From: Primorskyibacter flagellatus
GTDB lineage: Bacteria > Pseudomonadota > Alphaproteobacteria > Rhodobacterales > Rhodobacteraceae
NCBI RefSeq assembly: GCF_900176485.1
Contig: NZ_FWYD01000019.1
Coordinates: 1 to 64,000, forward strand
DNA: 64,000 nt
Direction of reading: 5' to 3'
Each line of letters begins with the position of its first letter. Position 1 is the first letter of the stretch. Under the pieces are notes generated by a model. That model had not been told where the DNA came from. It made no database searches and worked only from the letters and a program-made list of their open reading frames with translations. The position numbers and the translations under genes were made by a program. Positions 53,205 through 62,238 of the stretch are shown piece by piece.

Positions 53205-53891
53205 GTGAGGGCATTATTCGTGGATGACACCGAAAACTTGACTGTGGGGCTGACCTACGGGGACGCTATGCACGTCGATGACCTGCGTAAAGGTCAATAT
53301 TTCATGCCTTTGGCCGTGGAGAAGGACGTTTTGTTCCGCGTCGGACAGATCATGGCTAGTTGGGGATACTTCGAACAATTGATGGACAATTTTACCCACG
53401 AAATCGTTTCGCAAACGTCTTTTCCAGCTCCCAAAAAATGGAAAATGAAAAGCTTCAATGAACGCAGAAAATTGTCCGAAAAAGCTCTTTTGTTCTGTGC
53501 CACTAAGAAGGCTCCCGAAGTGTGTGGGCTTGTGAAAAAGGTGTCGCAAGATGCTATCGCTGCCTACGATGTACGTTGCCAGCTTGCTCACGGACTATAC
53601 CGACCAGGGTTGGAATATTGTACCGGCGATATGATTGGAAATAATGTTCCGTATGTAGTTGAACCGGCTCGAAAGGGGCGAGGAAAGTCAATGCTATTAG
53701 AAAAGGAAAGTCTCAAAAAAACTGCAATAGACATTTCGTACCTTACCGGCAACTTGCTGTTCGTTCTGGAACGCCTGGGAGGGAAAATAGACGGATTTGT
53801 TGTGAATATATCTGCCTCAGAATTGCTAGGTCATGGAGTGAAGGGACAGTTTTCTCCGCGACCAGTTTCAACCTTTTTTGACCCAAAATAG
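53205..53891 (+). CDS. Hypothetical protein, AT-rich singleton
   Basis: A 228-residue soluble protein (VEKDVLFRVGQIMASWGYFEQLMDN, DVRCQLAHGLYRPGLEY, LTGNLLFVLERLGGKIDGFV). The internal motif AYDVRCQLAHG resembles the R-x4-6-H of HEPN-like domains, and the neighbouring helices fit, but this is only suggestive. The GTG at 53205 is one start; ATG 53266 is another. Codon use is clearly less GC-rich than its neighbours, suggesting recent transfer. It directly precedes leader repeat copy 2. Confidence 0.6.
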   Translation: MRALFVDDTENLTVGLTYGDAMHVDDLRKGQYFMPLAVEKDVLFRVGQIMASWGYFEQLMDNFTHEIVSQTSFPAPKKWKMKSFNERRKLSEKALLFCATKKAPEVCGLVKKVSQDAIAAYDVRCQLAHGLYRPGLEYCTGDMIGNNVPYVVEPARKGRGKSMLLEKESLKKTAIDISYLTGNLLFVLERLGGKIDGFVVNISASELLGHGVKGQFSPRPVSTFFDPK

Positions 53892-53937
53892 TGTTTCGCT
53901 CGATGTGATGAGCGATTGCTTCGAGGATCAAAATGCT

Positions 53938-54457
53938 GCCCCTGCCATGATCCTCGATCATGTCACCGCGCCCTAGTCTGCGGCCAGCATGGCTGGCCTT
54001 CGACCCGCACCCTTCGGCCCCATCCTCCCTGATCCAATAGCCCGGGCCCTGTCTCATCCGAGCCAGGGCGCGCAGTTTGTCTCATGGTCGGCTGCGGGTT
54101 TGTGAGCGGCCCATTCGGGTGACGGTCGCATGGGGCGCGGGGGTTTCGTCGCAAGCTCCGAACGCCCCGATCCTTTGTGGCACGGGCTATGGCCCGTGCG
54201 TCTGGGGACCGCCGGTCCCCCACCGCAACCCTGAACACCTGCACCCAAAGGGGTTTCCCCGACCTTCCTGCGCCTGGGGCTTCGTGCAGGCCGGGTGATC
54301 CCCCTCCCCTTTGGGTTTGATTTCAGCATTGCGGCGGTTCCCCCCCTGCCCTCGCCGGTAGGCAGGCTTTCAGGAGAGGGGCGCGCACAGCGCTTCCTCG
54401 CCAGAAACCCCGCCCCGATTTTCGGCAAAGACCGAACCGGGCATCGCCACGAAGGAG
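53938..54457 (+). repeat. Long noncoding leader repeat, copy 2
   Basis: About 520 bp matching copy 1 at 47189-47868 over both its ends; the central roughly 160 bp of copy 1 is missing. Both copies lie just upstream of a small gene with an AAGGAG site, in the same orientation, about 6.7 kb apart. The spacing and orientation would allow recombination that deletes the genes between them. Confidence 0.8.
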
Positions 54458-54463
54458 ATCCGT

Positions 54464-54688
54464 ATGAGCGACGCGCATTTGCTCGAAACACTGGCCGAGA
54501 CCGAAGGCTACACCACCACCGACGCCCTGCTCGAAGACAGCGTTTTCGACAGCCTGTGCCCTGCCATCTGCACCAACCCAGGCTGTGGCTACACGAGCAA
54601 TCTTGAGCCTGACCAAGATCGCGGCTGGTGCGAAATCTGCTCCGAAAACAGCATGAAATCCGCCCTTATTCTGGCTGGCCTGATCTGA
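54464..54688 (+). CDS. Small Cys-rich (zinc-finger-like) protein
   Basis: 74 residues with five Cys: C32, C36, C41, C56 and C59 (LCPAICTNPGCGY...WCEICS), a plausible zinc finger, and an acidic N-terminus (LLETLAETEGYTTTDALLED). Follows leader repeat copy 2; ATG with AAGGAG. Co-directional with the following three genes. Confidence 0.75.
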   Translation: MSDAHLLETLAETEGYTTTDALLEDSVFDSLCPAICTNPGCGYTSNLEPDQDRGWCEICSENSMKSALILAGLI

Positions 54689-54731
54689 CGCCGCGCCGAT
54701 TATCCCCCCTATATTTTGCAGGACCGACACC

Positions 54732-55145
54732 ATGCGAGAAGAAATCACCGTCACCGCTCAACTGATCTACGATTGCCCGATGGACGCGGCTTTGACCGAG
54801 CAAAGCGACATGATCCACGCCGATCTGACGCGCCTGCTGGATGCAGACAGCACCACCGGCGTCGCCTGTTGCGGCGTCACGATCCAGCATATCGCGCCCG
54901 AGGCCGAGACCTACGGCACGACCGAAGCCCGCCAGCTGGCCGAACGCCAGAGTGACCGGATCAAGGACGCCTTGGCGGCCGTCTATGACGACACCGAAGA
55001 CGCGCGGTCTCTGCTGATTTATGCCCTGTGCGATCTGCGCCACTTTGCCGACCAGAACGGGCTTTCCTTTGGTCTGAACGACAAGGCAGCCCACCAGCTT
55101 TATCGCGCCGAACGCGACAGCAAAACCGGCGAGGTCGCGGCATGA
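54732..55145 (+). CDS. Hypothetical protein before the methyltransferase
   Basis: 137 residues, acidic, helical (REEITVTAQLIYDCPMDAAL, CDLRHFADQNGLSFGLNDKA). The stop overlaps the methyltransferase start by 4 bp, so translation is coupled. It may be an accessory of the methylase. No family recognised. Confidence 0.65.
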   Translation: MREEITVTAQLIYDCPMDAALTEQSDMIHADLTRLLDADSTTGVACCGVTIQHIAPEAETYGTTEARQLAERQSDRIKDALAAVYDDTEDARSLLIYALCDLRHFADQNGLSFGLNDKAAHQLYRAERDSKTGEVAA

Positions 55146-56518
55146 AACACGACAGCACCTTTGCCCAGATCGGCAACACTCCCGAGCAGGAGGCGCATTG
55201 CGCCCCTGCCCTGCGCCGCAGCCTGTCCGAGATCGTGGCGGAATATGACGCGAAGTCCGAAGCCATCCCGGCCGCGATCCAGACCTTCAACGCCGCTGAA
55301 ACGGCGATCAATGCCGCCGGCTGCATCGGCGGCACCTATGGCAGCGCCGTGTTTTCCACTGCCCCGAGCCTTTACGAGCGCGATGTGCGGATTGCCCTTC
55401 TGCGGTCGGCATGGAAACACGTCTATGAGGGGCTGAACATCGAGGCGGTCGCATCGGCCAAAGACCGCAAGCAGCTCGAATTGAAGCTGACAACGCCCCT
55501 GCCCTTCACGCTGGAAAACATCGCGGAAGTGTTTGGCGAGTATCTGCTCGATCCCAGGTTTCACGTTCTCAAAGGTCTGGCCGAATGTTTCTGCGATCTG
55601 GACCCGGCCTATAAAAGCCATTCCAGGGTGAAAATCGGCGTGGCTGGCCTGCCCAAGCGCATCATCATTCAATATGCGACGGGCTGGAACAGCTGGGGCC
55701 GCGAGCGCGTCAAAGACACGTTGAACGCCTTGCGCGTCTATCGCGGCGAAGCCCGCTACAGCTACCGCGCGTTTGAAGACGTGATGGACGAGGCCGAGAA
55801 GTATGGCGAAGCTGATTTTTGCGGCGGGATCATCCGCGTCTTCAAGAACGGCAACGCGCATCTGATCTTCGACAAGGCGGGGCTTTTGGACATCAACCGG
55901 GGGCTGGCCGAGTTTTATGGCGAGGTTTTGCCCGACGCCCCGACAGAGGCCGAGGCAAAACGCCCAAGCACCGAGGTTGCCCGCGACCTTCAGTTCTACC
56001 CCACCCCGCGCAAGGTCGCACAAACCGTGATCGACGCCCTGCACCTGTCCGGTGGCGAGAGCATTCTTGAACCGTCCTGCGGCGATGGTCGGATCATGGA
56101 CGTGCTGGCCGACTGGCATAATGATCCCGAAGATCACCGGTTCCGCAAACCCCTTGTCGTGACGGGCGTTGAGTATGACGCCGTCCGCGCCGCGCAGGCC
56201 CGCGCCAAGGGGCATCACGTGATGGTCGCAAACTTTCTCCAGGTCGCGCCGGAGCCATCGTTTGATGTGATCGTGATGAACCCGCCCTTCTATGGGCGGC
56301 ATTACAGGAAGCATCTGGACCATGCCGTGAAGTTTCTGAAACCCGGTGGCCGTCTGGTCTGCATTCTGCCCGCCAGCGCCCATTATGATCATGGCAACAC
56401 CATCGGAACATGGCGGGATCTGCCCGTTGGAAGTTTCGCGGAAAGCGGCACGAATGTTCCCACCGGTTATTGCCTCTACTGGAAGCCGAAACAGGCGGCG
56501 ACAAGCGCACCGGTTTAA
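55142..56518 (+). CDS. DUF4942-domain N6-adenine DNA methyltransferase
   Basis: A 458-residue protein. The N-terminal half (SLSEIVAEYDAKSEAIPAAI, WKHVYEGLNIEAVASAKDRK, VRVFKNGNAHL) resembles the DUF4942 region. The C-terminal half is a class-I methyltransferase with motif I ILEPSCGDGR and motif IV NPPF (380-383), the N6-adenine type. There is no restriction partner nearby, so it is an orphan that may protect or mark the plasmid. The ATG at 55142 overlaps the previous stop; the frame upstream lies in that gene. Confidence 0.85.
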   Translation: MKHDSTFAQIGNTPEQEAHCAPALRRSLSEIVAEYDAKSEAIPAAIQTFNAAETAINAAGCIGGTYGSAVFSTAPSLYERDVRIALLRSAWKHVYEGLNIEAVASAKDRKQLELKLTTPLPFTLENIAEVFGEYLLDPRFHVLKGLAECFCDLDPAYKSHSRVKIGVAGLPKRIIIQYATGWNSWGRERVKDTLNALRVYRGEARYSYRAFEDVMDEAEKYGEADFCGGIIRVFKNGNAHLIFDKAGLLDINRGLAEFYGEVLPDAPTEAEAKRPSTEVARDLQFYPTPRKVAQTVIDALHLSGGESILEPSCGDGRIMDVLADWHNDPEDHRFRKPLVVTGVEYDAVRAAQARAKGHHVMVANFLQVAPEPSFDVIVMNPPFYGRHYRKHLDHAVKFLKPGGRLVCILPASAHYDHGNTIGTWRDLPVGSFAESGTNVPTGYCLYWKPKQAATSAPV

Positions 56519-56614
56519 GGCGAAGAACCGCCTTAAACCCCCAAATTGCTTGGGTAAAACAGGCCCGCCATGTTAGAATCAACCATCGGTTATGCCACCA
56601 GAAAGGCCGCCCCC

Positions 56615-57124
56615 ATGTCCCTTGTTCCAACATCTGTCCGCGCGGTCTGGAAGTCGGCCGAGCTGCTGATTGCCTTCCACAAGAACAAAAACAAACAGCG
56701 CCGGGACACGCCCTATTTCTGGCGCCCAAAGGATGCCTTTGCGCGCCTGCTGACAAAGCCCGAAGATCAAGAAGCCGTTGTCGTCCTGCGCGGCGAGGGT
56801 GACACCGAAGATGTGCAGATCAAGATGCACTCGGACAAGATCGTGATCCGCCGCGACCGCGCCCTTGGCTGGTCCGGCGTCATTCTGGACGACGATCAGA
56901 TCCGCATCGTGGTCGACAATGTTCTGATCCGCGTCGATCCGGATGGCGGTGTTGTGGTCGAGAGGGACGCCGAAAAGACCCATCTCGAAGGCAGCGGCGA
57001 GATCTACCGGTTTACGCCCGACATGAAGATCAACGTCTCCGCCGATGGCAGCCGCCTGTCGCGCGAAACCGAAGACAGTCTCGACGGCTTCACACCAGAC
57101 GGAATGGTTTCGCGCCGCAAGTAA
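56615..57124 (+). CDS. Hypothetical plasmid protein with beta-rich repeats
   Basis: 169 residues (from MSLVPTSVRAVWKSAELL). The second part alternates short beta strands (VVVLRGEGDTEDVQIKMHSD, KIVIRRDRALGWSGVILDDD, IRIVVDNVLIRVDPDGGVVV), possibly a beta-solenoid or carbohydrate-binding-like fold. The alternative start at 56570 adds 15 residues and has no better site. Function unknown. Confidence 0.65.
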   Translation: MSLVPTSVRAVWKSAELLIAFHKNKNKQRRDTPYFWRPKDAFARLLTKPEDQEAVVVLRGEGDTEDVQIKMHSDKIVIRRDRALGWSGVILDDDQIRIVVDNVLIRVDPDGGVVVERDAEKTHLEGSGEIYRFTPDMKINVSADGSRLSRETEDSLDGFTPDGMVSRRK

Positions 57125-57142
57125 TCGAGAAGGAGACCCGCC

Positions 57143-57367
57143 GTGATCTGTCTTTACCGTCGCGCCATGACCTCGATCTACCTGCGGGCCTATCTTGCAG
57201 GCCACACCGGGCAGATCATGCCCCGCCGATTGCGCAAGGCTGTCGCCGGATCAGAGCTGCACCGCGCCTGGCTGGTCGGCTCTCTCGGGTTCTTCGAGCA
57301 GGACGGCGTGGCCTACGGCCCGGCGCGGCCGTACCGAGACACCGGCGTCACATACTCTGAATTGTAG
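57143..57367 (+). CDS. Small basic hypothetical protein
   Basis: 74 residues, GTG start after AAGGAG (at 57130), basic and aromatic (YRRAMTSIYLRAYLAGHTGQ, RRLRKAVAGSELHRAWLVG). Last gene of the plasmid-type operon. No family. Confidence 0.6.
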   Translation: MICLYRRAMTSIYLRAYLAGHTGQIMPRRLRKAVAGSELHRAWLVGSLGFFEQDGVAYGPARPYRDTGVTYSEL

Positions 57368-57757
57368 CAGGCTCGCCTTCGGCGATGCCACTACACTGCA
57401 ACAAGGTCGGCAGAGAGCCCAAGATACCGAATGCTGCACTTTGCTCCAATGCTCGCGAACCGCAGCAAGCCGACATTGGACGTGTTAAGTACGGCCCTGA
57501 GCGGACCTTACTTTCACTTGCATATGTCGCAGCGCAGCTTCTTAATGCGGACATCGCACGACAGGAAATCTTCAAGAAACCGATCTGGGCTTCAAAGACG
57601 TGGCGCCTATTGATCGTCCGTAGATGCAATCGTAGCAACGCCTACTGATCGCCAGTGCTTGGTCCGGCGGTTTCACATCGAGACTGGTACGGGGAACGGG
57701 CGGAAATCCTGGGCATGAGAACAACAGTAAATCGCAACTAGGAACCCAAGTGGTGGG
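57368..57757. other. Intergenic region, nothing supported
   Basis: About 390 bp with lower GC and no frame having both a ribosome site and convincing composition. It marks the change from plasmid backbone genes to the amino-acid-type gene cluster and may be a junction of insertion, though I see no repeats at the ends. Confidence 0.4.
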
Positions 57758-58465
57758 TCAGGCCTTGAATGTCGCTGCTTTCAGGAATCCTGCCATCCAC
57801 TTTACGCTGACCTCGGTGTCGTCCTGACCGGTCAGTGAATTGAGCCCTGCTTGGGCCGCGGCGCCCATGCGATCGGCACGGCTGTTTATGAGATCGGCAT
57901 TCAGTTCCGGCGTGAAGTCGGGATGTTGTTGAATGGCAAGGAAGTGAGTCCCAAGAGTAAAGCCGCTGTTTGGGCAGAATTCACTTGCCAGGAAAACTTC
58001 GGCATTGGCGGGCAGTTTTGTGACCTGATCCTGATGCATCGCATGCAAGTTGATGCCGCGCGACTTTTCAGCCCATTCTGTTTCGCGGACCACGTCGACA
58101 GGCATTAGCCCGACACCCCATCCCTTGTCCGATCTGGACACCCTGCCTCCGAGCGCATGTGCAACGGCCTGATGCCCATAGCAGACGCCAATTAAGGGTA
58201 TCTTCTTGACGTGCAGTTCGCGGATGAAAGCGAAGAGGCGATCCTGCCAATCCGATTCTTCAAAGACCGAATACTTTCCGCCAGTGATGAGGTAGGCGTC
58301 GAATGCTTCGGATGGCGGCAGCTCATCTGTGACGGCGCTGACCACCGTCCAGCTTGACTCCGGAAGGTGGGGAGCAAGCGCGGATTGGAACCGCTTTGGC
58401 GACGGCGGATGATTGGATTTGGTGTTCGGGTCATGGTGCCCGATGTGGAGAATGCAGATATTCAT
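57758..58465 (-). CDS. Class-I glutamine amidotransferase-like protein
   Basis: A 235-residue protein with the class-I GATase triad: nucleophile Cys in GVCYGHQAVA, His in QQHPDF, and a following Glu (TPELNADL). YLITGGKYSVFEESDW and RLFAFIREL match stand-alone GATase-like hydrolases acting on gamma-glutamyl compounds or of unknown substrate. The ATG at 58465 (MNICILHIG) is set by the family start; a longer upstream frame is not supported. Divergent from the amidohydrolase gene. Confidence 0.85.
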   Translation of the reverse strand: MNICILHIGHHDPNTKSNHPPSPKRFQSALAPHLPESSWTVVSAVTDELPPSEAFDAYLITGGKYSVFEESDWQDRLFAFIRELHVKKIPLIGVCYGHQAVAHALGGRVSRSDKGWGVGLMPVDVVRETEWAEKSRGINLHAMHQDQVTKLPANAEVFLASEFCPNSGFTLGTHFLAIQQHPDFTPELNADLINSRADRMGAAAQAGLNSLTGQDDTEVSVKWMAGFLKAATFKA

Positions 58466-58671
58466 TTTGGTATCCTCGAACATTTCGCCATCGGCATTAT
58501 CAGGCAGTTGAAGTCGTCGCCACGTCATTGCTGATCTTGATGGCCTCATAAGAAATTCCCATAATGAAAACTTATGCCTTTCGTGGATGAATCAATAAGG
58601 TTGGAAGTCCGAATCGCGCCGACTAGTCTGCCCAACATGGATTCATCGGACATCCCGACTGAATAATCATC

Positions 58672-59586
58672 ATGGACCGAGCCAAAATGGACAAAACTCC
58701 CATAAGTAAACCACCAGCAGCCGACGTTCTTTCGGTGACCGAGGGAACGTCTCCCCTGATGCTGTCGTTCCCACATTCGGGCGACGTATATCCGGACGAT
58801 TTCGGCTTCGATCCAAAGCTGAGCTACTCGCAAATCGACAACCCGAGCGACAAGTATGTGGACGAGCTTTTCGGCGCTTCAAATGAGTTGGGCCTGACCA
58901 CGATTAAGGCAAATTTTCCGCGCGCCTATGTCGACGTTAACCGGCATCAGCACGACATCGATGCCAATATGCTGGATAACCCAAAGGCCTGGCCAGGGCG
59001 GTTTCTGCCAAGCGGTTCGGTCGAGGTTGGAGCAACTTTGTTTTGGTCCAAGTCCTATGACACGCCAATATATAATCGGAAGCTCACCGTCGAGGAGGCG
59101 CACAACCGCCTGTCCAGTTACTTCATCCCGTATCACCAGACGATGACGCGTCTTGTCGAACGGCTCCGCGCGCAGCATGGCAAAGTCTATATTGTCGACT
59201 GCCACTCAATGACCCGGTTCGATCAGGAAATTCGCGGCGGAAAAGAGCGCCCCGAAATCGATATCGGAACACGCAACGGCGCCTCCTGTGACCCCGACAT
59301 TTCCGAAAAGATGGCCGAACTGTTTGCCGCGCGGGGCTATGACGTCGGCATGAACAAGCGCTTCATCGGCGGCGAGATCACTTTGCGATATGGCTGGCCC
59401 AAAATCGGCCAGCACATCCTGCAGGTCGAAGTGCGTCGGGATCTCTACATGAATGAGGAAACCCGCGCGCGGAACGAGAACTTCGCCAAGGTCCAGGCCG
59501 ACTGTGCCTGGGTTCTGAACCACTTCAAGACCTACATCGAACATCGACAGAACGCGGCAGCACCCGCGGTTCTGGAAACGACTTGA
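58672..59586 (+). CDS. N-formylglutamate amidohydrolase family protein
   Basis: A 304-residue deformylase-type hydrolase: LSFPHSGDVYPDDF, RAYVDVNRHQHDID, IVDCHSMTRFD (metal-binding region), DIGTRNGASCDP, and a C-terminal GGEITLRYGWPKIGQHILQVE. Members convert N-formyl-L-glutamate to formate and glutamate in histidine breakdown, or act on related amides. Starts at the ATG at 58672 (an alternative is 58687). It lies upstream of a dipeptide-type importer, so the substrate may be taken up by that transporter. Confidence 0.88.
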   Translation: MDRAKMDKTPISKPPAADVLSVTEGTSPLMLSFPHSGDVYPDDFGFDPKLSYSQIDNPSDKYVDELFGASNELGLTTIKANFPRAYVDVNRHQHDIDANMLDNPKAWPGRFLPSGSVEVGATLFWSKSYDTPIYNRKLTVEEAHNRLSSYFIPYHQTMTRLVERLRAQHGKVYIVDCHSMTRFDQEIRGGKERPEIDIGTRNGASCDPDISEKMAELFAARGYDVGMNKRFIGGEITLRYGWPKIGQHILQVEVRRDLYMNEETRARNENFAKVQADCAWVLNHFKTYIEHRQNAAAPAVLETT

Positions 59587-59600
59587 GAAGCGAGACTTCC

Positions 59601-61193
59601 ATGAAACGGACACTAACAATACTCGGCCTCGCGGCTGCGGTGGCATTGCCATCTGTTGCAAGCGCGGAAACACTGAGGATGGCGTTTTCTTCGGCACCGC
59701 AGTCGATTGATCCCTATCCTTTCGGGGGCACGCCGACGGCTTCGCTGAAAGAGCATGTTTTCGAGGCGCTGGTGGCAGCTGATGACAGCCCGCTGCTTGC
59801 CGAAAGTTGGGCCTGGACGAGCCCCACCAGCCTTGAAGTCAAGCTGCGCCAGGGCATCACGTTCCATGACGGCGGGGCGCTGACTGCGCGCGATGTGATC
59901 TATTCTGCGTGCCGCATGATGTATCTTATCGATGGCAAGCGGAACCTTCTGACCAGTTCCATGGGCCCGATTACCGACATTGTCGCGGTCGATGATCACA
60001 CGGTTCGGTTCGACATGAATGCGCCGTATCCGCTTTGGGTGCAGAAGATGAAGTTCCTGTCGATCCTGCCCGCGTCGGGCGGCGACGTTCCGGAAGGCCC
60101 CATTGCCTATGACGCCGAGGGCAACTGCGGCATCGCCTCGTATCCGAGCCGCGCCGATTTCGAGTCCGGCGACGCGGCGATCGGCACCGGGCCCTACAAA
60201 CTTGTCCGCTTCGACAAGTCGGGCGAGGCCGATCTGGAGAAAAACCCTGACTACTGGGGTGGGGCGCCCGAGTGGGACGAAGTGCAGATACGCACCATTG
60301 GAAACGCCGGCGCACGTCTTGCCGGACTGCTCGCAGGGGATTTTGACCTGATTGAAAACCCCACGACCGAGGATTTGCCGGGGCTCGAAGCAAACGACGA
60401 GCTGACCTATACCGCAATCCCGTCCTGGCGTTCGATCTTCTTGCTGCTTGATGTCAATCCGGAAGGCGCACCGGGTGTGTCTGCAGCCGACGGTTCGGCG
60501 CCGCTGGCCGACATTCGAGTTCGTCAGGCGATGTCGATGGCCATTAACCGCGATGCTATTGCCGAGCGGCTGTTCGGCGGCGAGGCGACGGTGGCCAACC
60601 AGTTTGCGCCCAGCTATCGCACCGGCGCTCCAGAATTGCCCGCGCTTGCCTACGATCCAGAGAAAGCCAAGGCGCTTCTGGAAGAGGCTGGTTATGCCGA
60701 CGGGTTCACGATCGACTTTTACGCCCCGTCGGATCGATATGCCAACGGTGCGCGCGTGGCCCAGGCGGTGACACAATACCTTTCGCGGGTCGGCATCACG
60801 GTGAATCTCAAGACCGAGCCGTGGTCCGTATTCGCCGGCAAACGTCGCGACAAGGAACTCGGGGTCTTCATGTACGGTTGGGGACATCCTCAGGGCGCCG
60901 CACAGATGATTTCGTTCGCCTTCGCCTCGCGCGACAACGATCTTGGCCTTGGTGCATCGAACTACTCTAATTACCAGAACGACGCATTCGACGCGGCCAT
61001 GAAAGCCTGGGCCGTCGAAACCGACGACGACAAGGCGAACGAGTTCGTCGGTCAGGCCATGCGCGTCGCCGTAGAGGACCTGCCGGGCATCCCGCTTTAC
61101 TACCAGCACACGATCTGGGCGCACCGCGCTGATCTGGTTGTGAACGGTCGCCAGGACGAGCGCACCAGCGCCACCACGGTTTCCCGCAAGTAA
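59601..61193 (+). CDS. ABC transporter substrate-binding protein (family 5, DppA/OppA type)
   Basis: A 530-residue periplasmic binding protein with a signal peptide (MKRTLTILGLAAAVALPSVASA) and the SBP_bac_5 pattern: LRMAFSSAPQSIDPYPFGG, LRQGITFHDGGALTARDVIY, GTGPYKLVRFDKSG, RVRQAMSMAINRDAIAERLF, YDPEKAKALLEEAGY. It binds peptides or similar solutes. The ATG at 59601 is chosen over 59583, which precedes the signal peptide by 6 residues and lacks support. Confidence 0.93.
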   Translation: MKRTLTILGLAAAVALPSVASAETLRMAFSSAPQSIDPYPFGGTPTASLKEHVFEALVAADDSPLLAESWAWTSPTSLEVKLRQGITFHDGGALTARDVIYSACRMMYLIDGKRNLLTSSMGPITDIVAVDDHTVRFDMNAPYPLWVQKMKFLSILPASGGDVPEGPIAYDAEGNCGIASYPSRADFESGDAAIGTGPYKLVRFDKSGEADLEKNPDYWGGAPEWDEVQIRTIGNAGARLAGLLAGDFDLIENPTTEDLPGLEANDELTYTAIPSWRSIFLLLDVNPEGAPGVSAADGSAPLADIRVRQAMSMAINRDAIAERLFGGEATVANQFAPSYRTGAPELPALAYDPEKAKALLEEAGYADGFTIDFYAPSDRYANGARVAQAVTQYLSRVGITVNLKTEPWSVFAGKRRDKELGVFMYGWGHPQGAAQMISFAFASRDNDLGLGASNYSNYQNDAFDAAMKAWAVETDDDKANEFVGQAMRVAVEDLPGIPLYYQHTIWAHRADLVVNGRQDERTSATTVSRK

Positions 61194-61203
61194 CAGGAAA
61201 CAG

Positions 61204-61232
61204 GCACCGGGACGGATCGACCGGCCCGGTGC
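61204..61232 (+). other. Hairpin between binding-protein and permease genes
   Basis: GCACCGGG (61204-61211) and CCCGGTGC (61225-61232) form an 8-bp GC stem with a 13-nt loop in the 67-bp gap. As usual in such operons, it probably lowers downstream expression relative to the binding protein. Confidence 0.6.
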
Positions 61233-61260
61233 AACTCTTCTTCAGCCAGAGGGGCTTCCC

Positions 61261-62226
61261 ATGTTGAATTTCATCACCAGAAGACTTGGCCAAAGCGCAG
61301 TTCTCGTGCTTGTCATGTCGGCCCTGGTCTTTGTCGGCATGTACGTGATTTCAGACCCCGTTGCGGTTCTGGCTGGCGAGGATTTTACCGAAGCGGACCG
61401 ACAAGCGCTTGCCGCCGAACTGGGCGTCGACCGACCGCTGATCGTGCAATACTTCAACTTCCTCGGGAATGTGATCCGCGGCGATTTCGGTTCGTCCTTT
61501 GTCTACAACCGTCCGGTGATGGACCTGATACTCGAAAAGCTGCCGGCGACACTCGAGGTCGCGTTTCTTGCGATGTTCATCGGGCTGGTCGTCGGCATTC
61601 CGCTTGGAGTTTACTCCGGCCTCAACCAGAAGAAGCCCGCAACCAAGACAATAAGCTTTGCGACGACCGTGGGCTACTCCATCCCCAATTTCTGGCAGGG
61701 CGTGCTTTTGATCATGCTGTTTGCGGTCTGGCTTCAGATACTGCCAGCATCGGGGCGCGGCGATACTGTTGAGGTCTTTGGCGTCGGTTGGTCGATGTTC
61801 AGCCTCAATGGGCTGAGCCATATGATCTTGCCCGCATTGAACCTGGCGATCTACACGATCTGCCTTCAGGCGCGGCTTGCCCGATCGGGCACCCAGGAGG
61901 TGATGTATCAGGATTTCATGACGTTCGCCCGCGCCAAAGGCATCAGTCGCGAGAGGATCGTGCGGCGCCATCTGGTTCGCAACATCCTGATCCCCATCGT
62001 GACCATCACGGGACTGCAGCTTGGCGGACTCATCGCCTTTGCGACGGTGACGGAAACCGTCTTCTCGTGGCCTGGCATCGGCAAGCTGCTACTGGACAGC
62101 ATCCACAATTCCGACCGCCCGGTCGTCGTGGCCTATCTGATCCTGATCACACTGATGTTCGTCACGATCAACTTCATCGTCGATGTCACCTACGCGCTGC
62201 TCGACCCGCGCATCCGCTATACGTGA
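61261..62226 (+). CDS. Dipeptide-type ABC transporter permease (DppB-like)
   Basis: A 321-residue permease with about six spans and the EAA-type loop (MTFARAKGISRERIVRRHLV), the conserved N-terminus (TRRLGQSAVLVLVMSALVFVG), and YDLIL-type periplasmic loops. First permease of the heterodimer. 12 bp before the second permease. Confidence 0.94.
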   Translation: MLNFITRRLGQSAVLVLVMSALVFVGMYVISDPVAVLAGEDFTEADRQALAAELGVDRPLIVQYFNFLGNVIRGDFGSSFVYNRPVMDLILEKLPATLEVAFLAMFIGLVVGIPLGVYSGLNQKKPATKTISFATTVGYSIPNFWQGVLLIMLFAVWLQILPASGRGDTVEVFGVGWSMFSLNGLSHMILPALNLAIYTICLQARLARSGTQEVMYQDFMTFARAKGISRERIVRRHLVRNILIPIVTITGLQLGGLIAFATVTETVFSWPGIGKLLLDSIHNSDRPVVVAYLILITLMFVTINFIVDVTYALLDPRIRYT

Positions 62227-62238
62227 GGGGGATCTAAC

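Noticed and set aside
57385-57648. An 87-codon plus-strand frame in the 57.4-57.7 kb gap
   Set aside because: No ribosome site, overlapping frames of similar length on both strands, and no motif.
59613-61124. A 503-codon open frame on the minus strand
   Set aside because: Antisense to the complete family-5 binding protein gene, whose motifs are unambiguous; composition is that of a GC-rich shadow frame.
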